Assembly: GCA_034509925.1 (NCBI GenBank)
Contig: CM067534.1
Location: forward strand, 8,047,501 to 8,111,500
Length of the DNA: 64,000 nt
Reading direction: 5' to 3'
Origin: Hirudinaria manillensis
Taxonomy: Eukaryota > Annelida > Clitellata > Hirudinida > Hirudinidae
In this document: positions 56,201-64,000 of the stretch, one piece after another
How positions within the stretch are numbered: the stretch's first letter is position 1
Layout of the letters: each line of letters begins with the position of its first letter
Notes under the pieces: model-generated
What the model was told of the DNA's origin: nothing
The model's input: the letters and a program-made list of their open reading frames with translations, nothing else
Databases searched by the model: none
Translations under genes and position numbers: made by a program

Positions 56201-57356
56201 CCATCGATGTTGACCTGCAGAATGCATCCTAAACCTCGTTTGTTCGTCCATGTCCGGTTTCCTTTTGAATCCCAGCTCCTCGTTTCCATGCCTCCAGAGA
56301 TTGGTGAGTCACTGAAGACATTTCAAGTAATCTTCGACATGATCGTGCTAGGTTTATTTGTTTGTTTATTTATTTATTTATGTTTATTGACAGTTGATTT
56401 TTAATTTGAATGCAGTTTTATTCGTTGGTCGCCAGCCTTTGGCAGCTGAGATCGGACAGAAAGTCGAGCCAGGAACCTGCAAGCAACGATTCGTGCGACT
56501 GCATCGAGAAGGTACTTTGGGGAGTTTGTTTCATTTGTGTTGTTGGATGGTGATCAATTCAATTTCAATGCATGGAGTGCATTGTGAATGTTGTGGTTTG
56601 AACTCTTTCTAAGGAGGGATGTAAGTGGTATTGTTGAGATTTCAGTTTATTGAGTATAAGCTATGCTAGCTGCCAAAAATAAAAGCTGCATGAGTTTGTC
56701 TTCATTATGATTTTGTTCACTCGTTCCAGTCATTCCATGAGATCCTCTTGGGACTGGACGAGCTTTCAGAGATGTTGGAGATGTCGTGTCCTCGGGAATG
56801 GCTGAACGTCATCAGGAGCGGAATCGCCGTCCTGGCTTTCGCCGTAGAGAAGTTCCCTCGGGTCGTGAAGTCCGAGAAGGGACTTTTCCTCTACGTGACC
56901 TCGCGCCTTCAGAGGGTCTTCAAGAAATGTGACGAATCGCTGACTAAAGCAAGGGACTGTAAGTGTTCAGCATTTAATTACTTAACTATTACTAATTAAA
57001 TTTACTAACTATTACTGACAATACTGAGATAATGTTAATCAGCTGCATGTTTCTTGGCAGACAAGATAATTATAAAATAAACGATACCATTTTCACCACG
57101 AGAATTGTGAGATTATTGGTTTAATAATGTCTGAACAAGCAGACGGTTACGTTAAAACATTGACTTACAACTGAGTTATCAACAGAAAACACTTTAATCA
57201 CGGAAGACCAGAAAAAATTTTAAACTTAACACTTGAAACCGATTGATTCCCGTTAATTTTGCAGACGAGGAACTCCTGATTTTGTTCGAAAGCCTGAACA
57301 CGCAACGGAGTCCCGAGAACTTCTACAGCGACGATTCCGACCGAACGACTGCCTAA
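53297..57356 (+). CDS. ATRIP: ATR-interacting protein
   Basis: Obligate partner of the ATR checkpoint kinase; it recruits ATR to RPA-coated single-stranded DNA in the nucleus. The N-terminus (53297-53650) is basic, then has an acidic motif VWDDDDFDDILTQ at residues about 56-68, corresponding to the RPA70-binding checkpoint recruitment domain. Exon 2 (53785-54203) begins VKTLREQLYAKDGQVKFLNE, the diagnostic ATRIP coiled coil, continuing to about residue 175. Later exons form the helical C-terminal region: about 54408-54600, about 54760-55144 (MYHELVAKKVLCSGVETLH, with a short poly-Gln), 55380-55430, 55493-55584, from 55757, about 56220-56306, about 56418-56511, about 56730-56958, and 57265-57356 ending DDSDRTTA. 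The frame of the exon near 54410-54600 and the ends around 54750 and 55880 are uncertain because two open frames compete. Mean length fits ATRIP (roughly 700-800 residues). Confidence 0.82.
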
Positions 57357-58795
57357 CATTAAGTTCTATCTTCACGAGTTTTCGATGAACAGCTTATAAT
57401 CGCGAATCTGACGGCCTTTGTACATAAAATTCTTGTTGTTCCAGTTCAGTTCTTTGGACGAGGGTTTTTAAATCTATCCTTTTTATGCTCTATTTTCTTT
57501 TTTTTTTAGCTGCGACCATTTTTTAAACGAGTCTTCGTTTGGTATTTAAAATAAAAATAAAATAAAAATCCTGCTTGGATTTCATTTAAGCTGATTTTCT
57601 TTCTTTTTTTAAATTCATTGACATCATCGTTTCAATAGCTGCATGAAGTTTTATGTTCATGATTAGTTATTAACCCTGCACTTGGAGGCAGACGAATCTC
57701 AAAGTTTGGGAGACTTGATTCTGGGTGAATGTATGGATGGATGGATGGGTGGTCACTACCCAGTGGGTAGATGAATGGTCGGAAGTCTCCCTTGGGAGAT
57801 GAAGGATCATAAATGTAAGTTAGAATTTAAATATTTCAATGTCGATCTTTTTGAGAAAGTGTCTTTCGTGAGGATCACGAAGAGGTGTTGTTCTAATGTG
57901 AAAAGACTGAGAGATTGATAACTTGGGAATATAAGAATCTCTAATCCAATGCCGTTAGCGACATACATCGCCACCAGCCAAAGAATTGTTTATTTCGATT
58001 TGCGGCACTGAAACGACATTGACATGATATAAATTATACATTTTCGGAAAGGTAATAGAATAAATAATTTGAATATGTAAAAATTATAATCCGGTTATTA
58101 AAATTTTTATAGATAAACCCCTGTCAAAGTTAAAAAATCGTACAGAAAAATTTGTAATCGTTAGAATTTTTTAATTTATATATCGTTCCAAAGTGCATCA
58201 AAATACCTGCATAATGATATATAATTTATTGCTCGGACGTATATACAACCGAAATTACAGTCAACGAAAGATTCGGAAACAGCATCTATTGGCCCACTTT
58301 CGACTATCACGACTGAAATCAGAATTTTAAAACCGTTCCGACGCGATTAAATGGCATCAATCGATAGACTAACTTGTTGCCTACCAAAATCCCTTAAATT
58401 ATCAAAATCCAATGATTAATCTTCGAGATACGAAGCTCAAACGAAAGCCCACCAGCTTTTACGATAGTTCAAAAACACATACTTGACTCATACTTCAATC
58501 AATTTTATTGTAAAATAAACCAAGCAAAAACCAAAATAAAAAGCAATGATAAAGTATTTATTCCAAATTAAATCAATTAAAAATTATTTTACGAGTCTAA
58601 GGTAAAGATATGATAAATACAAAGTCAACTTTATTTTTTCAAAGTATGAATTTAAGATAGTAAAATTATAAAATAGGGTGATAGCCTGACATAAATTTAA
58701 GATAGTAAAATTATATTATATTAAATAAATAAATAAATTTGCATTGAGCGGGAAGCCTGACACAATGAAGAAAGGAAGTGACATTTTATATCAAA
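57357..58795. other. Intergenic; no supported gene
   Basis: A short GGAT run (57732-57752) and AT-rich sequence. Near 58640-58710 a 'tttaagatagtaaaattata' block occurs twice. No exon is seen. Confidence 0.5.
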
Positions 58796-59208
58796 ATGGT
58801 TTTCAAGGTGGTTATTGACGAAGATAAGCTTATTAAGTTTTTCAATACAAGCGGTCTCTCTCCGGAGGAGATCAGTAAAGAAAAACCTTCTAAGAGCGAT
58901 GGGCTGTATGGAAGACTTTGCAGCATGTTGGAGATCGGGAATAACCTCAAAAATCGAGAGAGGATATATGACAGGTGGAGGAAGAAACTTGTAAACCGAA
59001 TTCAAGAATATAGAGAGGCTCAAGCACCGGAGGCAGAACCTGGTATGATTTTGTTGCATAGTTTACCAATATAATTTGGTATTAATGCCCTTAACGTAAT
59101 GCCCTTATTTGTAATTTTTCAGTTGAAGTTGAAGTAATCAGGAATGAACCCGAGAATTCAGCTACACAGAGGTGTCAAACTGCGGACGATGTCAAGCAGC
59201 CTCAATAG
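58796..59208 (+). CDS. Small two-exon protein of unknown function
   Basis: I do not recognise this protein. Exon 1 is 58796-59042 (ATG with AAAATGG context, MVFKVVIDEDKLIKFF) and exon 2 is 59123-59208; phases agree and the total is 110 residues. The first 80 residues look like a compact helical domain (DGLYGRLCSMLEIGNNLK, then ERIYDRWRKKLVNRIQEY), and the tail is polar and disordered. A domain of this size with a Trp-Arg-Lys-Lys stretch could come from a transposable element or be a DNA-binding or adaptor module; nothing in the sequence decides. An AATAAA lies about 45 bp after the stop (near 59253). Confidence 0.6.
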
Positions 59209-60798
59209 TTTTCGAGGACCTGAAAGTGATTCTTGAATGCGAATTTAAAAAATAAAACGCTTGAAATGACAACGAAAGTACTTCAATATTTTTAATTTAG
59301 CATTTCCAGTTTCTAATTCAGAAACCCGAAATAGGTCATCATAAAGGGAATATATTCAACGGTATCGCATAGCGGAAAGCTTGTTTTGGACGCGAACCAA
59401 AGAACAGAATGGCTGATGGGTTTGCTGGTGCGGCGGGCTGTTTAATTTTATTTACAAGAATAATTTCAAGATATTTATGACGAAACAAACAAAACATTCC
59501 AATTGCTTTGCACTCGCACTGCAAGAGCTAAAATTAAAGAAAGCAATTGACGTTTTTAAGCAGATCAGTATGCTTTTGGCTGATTTTAAGGTCATTTATG
59601 ATGATTGGCTTAATTTCATAGATTTCGTTTTATAACATTTTGATATAATTAGAATAATTAGTGTTAATTATAGCAAAGCTTTCTTTATTTGTAATCATGC
59701 ACAACATCTAAATCCCGGTTATCTTAATTATCGCGAAATAGAAACGAAACCAAAAAATATTTCTAATCTAGTAAAAGATCCATTGCCTTGTATTCTGCGC
59801 CAAAGCGAAGTTATCGTAAGATATTTTCTCCAACGGCTTGTGACACCAATCAAAAAAATTAAAAAAAGAAAACAAAAATCAATTCCTTCTAAGTAAAACA
59901 ACATAACAATCTCTTCAGAGAATCCTAAGTATAGGCGGGCACATTACGTAATCAATTTTCATTAGACACTGCAGTTCTAATAAGTTACAAATAGGTGTTA
60001 ATTAATTATGCAACAGAATATTAATTACGATCAGACACGTCAGGGTCGTCACGTTATCGTCTTGTCGGCGAGCGTCAAAAGCGTTCAACTTTGAAGCGAC
60101 AAGTAATTATGCTAATTAGCAGAGAAGTAGTACTACTACAGGTAAATATTTGTTTACAAAATCATGCCATTCTCGGACCAATCATATAAATTCTATTAAC
60201 ATCAATTACTAAAAGAAAACCCAGCGACAATTGCTATATGTCCTTAGAGCATGGTAACTTTTATTATTATTATTTTATTATTATTATTATTTTTATTATT
60301 TTCTATATGTTTTTATTGGTGTTATCCTCTTATGAATATGCATTAGGCCGTGCAATAACAATGAATGCTCACCTGAGCCTGTTGTAGACCGATTCTGTAA
60401 CAGAAGGTAGGAGAGACGATGGGCCCTACTAAAATCTAAACAATGGTCTTTTCATGGGTCTGTCACGACTTGCAGGGTCGCTAACTAAAATTTATTTTTA
60501 TTTACTCTGCTTTCCAAGAGGCTGATCTGCAGTTTTTAAGTTTATGTCAATCTGAATTGGATGCTTAGCCATGGACTTTCAGAGTGATTATCAGAGTAAT
60601 TTTTACGGTTTTTAAATGAACGAGAGGAGAAAAGGTGATAATTTTATTTTTAAGATTTCACAATTAGTTTAAAAATAACGAACAGTTTTCAACTAATGAC
60701 TAATCATCATCATTATTATTATTTTGTGATTTCAAATGATAAGCTGAATTCACTTTTCTGATTGGATTGATTGTAAATTTAAAAGTCAAGCAGAGAGA
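59209..60798. other. Intergenic; no supported gene
   Basis: AT-rich, with ATT microsatellite at 60260-60300 and CAT at 60703-60723. The antisense ORF around 59340-59520 has no support. The last part is presumably the promoter and 5' UTR of the OATP gene. Confidence 0.5.
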
Positions 60799-60962
60799 AT
60801 GGAAGCAAGCACAGCTAATGGGAGACTGACAGATGATATCAATGTCCAAAGGGGTCCACAGTCAGGGGAAAGAGGCAGATATGCCAGGGACAGAAATCGT
60901 TCCTCGAAACATAGACCTAAGGATATACGACAAGTCCTCCTGAGTCAGAAACCATCAAAGTA

Positions 60963-60995
<33 letters not shown>

Positions 60996-63900
60996 GCAAC
61001 AACAGCAGAAACAAGCAAGGAATGGCAAACCAAGTCTTCTGGTGAGACGTGGAACTCTGAGAAATTCGAAACCAAAACCAAAGCAAACAAAAAAAAAGAG
61101 CCAAACGAAAAAACAATCGGCTCGCATTCGAAAGAGGATTTCCAAAGTCCAGACGAAGATAGGCAACGAGCTGGAAAAGTCAGAGTCTGAGGGGAAGTCT
61201 CTTATTGGAAAGTATACCTGCAAAAACATCTTGTACTTCGTTATAGTCTACTCGGTCCTGCTGTGTCTCAGGTCGGCCATGGAGGCCTACACCGAAGGAA
61301 TGGCCCATCAAGCGGAGCAGAAGTATTACTTTTCCCATTCCTCCATGGGCGTGCTCAGCGGAGTGAAGTTCATAGGCTTTCTCGGGAGCATCACCTTCGT
61401 GGTTTTCTTCACCAGAAACTCACACAAACCTCTTCTGATCTGCGTGGGGGCTTTGTTTTGTGGTCTGGGTGCCATAATTTGGCCTGTGCCTTATTATATC
61501 GACGGTCAGTCTTACTCGCAGTCTCTTGTGGAGTGCGGAGACCAGCCAACCCTCGGCTTCTATTACTCTGAGATGTGTCACTACAGGAACAGGTATAGAC
61601 ATAGACATAGTAGCTTTAGAATTTCAAATCAATTTTATATTATATGATGTAGTATGCAATTCCTTTTTTATATACCTTGTCAGATCTCGATTGAATGACG
61701 TCACTCTGTCAAATGCTGATGTTTGTTCGGTTTGCGTACTGAAGAACAAGAATCCCTGGTGGGACGCCAGAGAGGCACGGTTTTCTGCCATGTGTGTCGG
61801 TGGATTCCTCATCGGAATAGGCACGGGACTTTTCGCTACTTTGGGCATCATATACATAGAAGAAAATGGAGATCAGGAAACATGTCCTCTTTATTACGGT
61901 GAGTGCAATATTCAAATCTGTCGATTATGAATTTTGTTCGAGTGCTGATTTTTGAGCATTCTTGGCATGTTACAGGCATCTTGATGAGCATGTCTGGTCT
62001 CGGCAAGTTTGTAGGATCTTGTTTCGTTTGGTGGTTTCTGGGTTATGCAGAAGACCTCACCGGTAAAATTGATTTTGTGACCTTTTAATGACCTATCCGT
62101 GCCATTATCTGTTTTGAAACTACAATATACTACTACTTTATCTGCAGTGAAGAGCTATCTAGAACCTTGGGAAATAAGAGCCTGGTGGCTAGGAATGGTG
62201 ATATTATCAGTTACCGTCTTCTGCATCTCATGGGTATTTCTAATTTTTCCCAAATGGCTCAATGAACCGATTTGGTTGAGCAAAAGAAGACAAGAAAAGC
62301 TGAAGTATTTGAATCTCTACCTGGACCACTTGAACTCCAAGTACAAGCCTCACAAAGCGGATTCGAAAAGGATTTCCAATCGACAATCGCAAGCAATTCC
62401 GAACGATCTGCTCCGATCTCAAAATGCGACGGAAAGTCAAAACAAATCTTCTGCAGTTTTTGATGACCCCGTCGTGGATCTGTATCCCGTTGGCCCGCAT
62501 TCCATGGACGACCAGGTTGGGGGTAGTGGCCACCCGATCATGATCTCTACCGTCGAAATAGAGGACCCCAGGGACGGAGGTGTAGTCAAGCCACGCCGTC
62601 CCAGGTCCAAAAAATTAGGAAAGAACTGTTCAAGTAAGTTTGGATTTGGGATTTCTTAGGTCGGACGATTTAGTGACGCATTCGCGTGCGCATTGTGGAG
62701 GCTTTAGATTCTTAGTAATCGTGTCTCCTAAAGGCAACATCTGTTGTTCCAAAAACAGGGAACATTTGACAAACATGTTAATCTTTTAAGCTATTTTGTA
62801 ATAAAAAAATGTTCTCTTTATTTGCAATTTTAATGGATTAAACGGACGAGTTTCTCATTCGGCAGGATTAAGAGACGTTTTTATGGTCCCCGGGTTTACA
62901 TTGGCTCTCTTAGGAGTGTGCTTTGCAGCTTATTTTCCGGCGGGGTATAGAACCGTGATGTCCAAATACGTGCACCATCAGTACCAATTTCCACCCAACC
63001 ACTCCTGGTTTTACACGATGGGTTTGTGATTCATTGTCTTGTCGATAAATCACGACGCGTCGTAATGCGTTTACACCTGTCCGATCGCGTACACCGGTAA
63101 TAGGTACAACTTCTTGGATTGCACTTTCGTAATTTAATTAATGTAAACAATAGATTATGTAATCAATCACAGAAGTACTCAATTTAGTAACATGCTTTTC
63201 TTTTAAAGAGATCAATCACTTTCATGAGACTATACAGTCTAAGATCAGACAATATTTGCTCAATAGCTAAACATCATTGCTGTTGTTATTACAGGGTTGT
63301 CCTATTCTCTGGCATGGTGCATAGGGCCAGCCATAGGGGGTATAATCATCCACAGGTTTGAGTTGACCTTGAGAAAACAATTGATCATGTTGATGCTTCT
63401 GCTTCTCTTCCACATGAGTCTCTTCTTCTTCATGTTTCCAATTCACTGTTCATCAAACATGGGTGACCAGTCCAGTGTAGCAGTGAGGTGGGCTTGTTTT
63501 TTTTTTGTTTCTTTTGGGGAGCACTGATTTTTTTGTATATTATTTGTTGGATCAGTTGTGGTTGGGTCAGGCATTTCTTAATATGAATTCTATATTCTGG
63601 GTACTTGATTGTGTTTAATATGATCAGTTAGAGAACTATTTATGTGACTGAATATTATCTAGCTCTTAATGCTAAGGACCTCGTAAATGTTATGGCATTG
63701 TAAAGTCATAAAAATTGAATGTCCATAATATTCAAATTAGACTGAACTGATTTTGTACTCAATTCTTTTCTTTTTCAATTCTTTTAAAAATTTGTTCATA
63801 CATTTCACGGAAAACTTTAAAAATTCGTGCGATAATTTTCTGGTTTAAACAAACTCCACGTTGAAATGGAACATCCGGGGAAACTCTAAATGAAACGAAT

Positions 63901-64000
63901 TAAGGAGGAATTAAATTTTAATTGTGAATAAAGTGAATATAATTTATTAATATCCATCCAGGCGTTGCATGGACATTTGCAATTGCGCCAACGTACAGAG
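60799..64000 (+). CDS. SLCO: Organic anion transporter (OATP/SLCO family), truncated by the window
   Basis: Plasma-membrane exchanger of large amphipathic organic anions. Seven exons with agreeing phases: 60799-61592, 61684-61898, 61976-62062, 62148-62633, 62866-63021, 63295-63487 and 63962 to the edge. Residues 1-135 form an unusually long basic cytosolic head with a Gln/His repeat (YQQQHQQQHQQQQQQQK). Family blocks follow: LYFVIVYSVLLCLRSAMEAY (TM1), GFLIGIGTGLFATLGIIYIE (TM4), PLYYGILMSMSGLGKFVG, WEIRAWWLGMVILSV (the AWWLGF signature), FPKWL, and FMVPGFTLALLGVCFAAYF (TM7 region). The loop between TM6 and TM7 is long (about 115 residues) and basic. The final visible exon, RRCMDICNCAN, starts the Cys-rich Kazal-like extracellular loop. 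The C-terminal helices lie outside the window. Confidence 0.88.

Overview
This is an intron-rich, AT-rich invertebrate animal genome segment. The gene families (ALDH1A, LDHD, ZnT, HSD17B12, ATRIP, OATP, rolling stone), short introns with GT..AG borders, abundant AAT/GAT/CCAT microsatellites and short TTAGGG-type tracts all fit a metazoan. I cannot name the species. No bacterial operons, CRISPR arrays, rRNA genes or tRNA genes were seen. Most ORFs in the raw sequence are simple-repeat artefacts; the real genes had to be assembled by eye from splice sites.

Layout. 1-5.6 kb: repeat-dominated, no supported gene, with a ~750 bp GAGT array and a ~200 bp TATTA array. 5.7-9.2 kb (minus): an 11-exon gene for a 517-residue protein I do not recognise. 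10.8-14.4 kb (minus): a SLC30A/ZnT zinc transporter, N-terminus not found. 15.4-24.3 kb (minus): four head-to-tail copies of an HSD17B12/let-767-type very-long-chain 3-oxoacyl-CoA reductase, one with a nonsense codon in exon 1. 24.8-25.2 kb (plus): a tiny three-exon twin-CX9C gene, probably NDUFAF8, missed by ORF calling. 25.7-28.6 and 29.4-33.2 kb (minus): two tandem ALDH1A-like aldehyde dehydrogenases sharing a near-identical tract. 34.0-38.5 kb (minus): LDHD, mitochondrial D-lactate dehydrogenase. 39.5-43.0 kb (minus): a four-exon gene for a 973-residue, largely disordered, unrecognised protein. 43-48.5 kb: repeats, one possible TATA promoter. 48.6-52.6 kb (plus): a rolling stone-like membrane protein, whose large intron holds an internally deleted R2-superclade LINE between TAA microsatellites. 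53.3-57.4 kb (plus): ATRIP. 58.8-59.2 kb (plus): a small two-exon gene. 60.8 kb to the edge (plus): an OATP/SLCO transporter, cut at the Kazal-like loop.

Functional themes. Genes on the minus strand between 14 and 38 kb lean to oxidoreduction and lipid or carbonyl metabolism (acyl-chain reductases, aldehyde dehydrogenases, D-lactate dehydrogenase), but nothing shows co-regulation beyond tandem duplication. The best candidates for novelty are the RT-less R2-like element, the reductase array with its pseudogene and orphan 5' flank, and the two unrecognised multi-exon genes.
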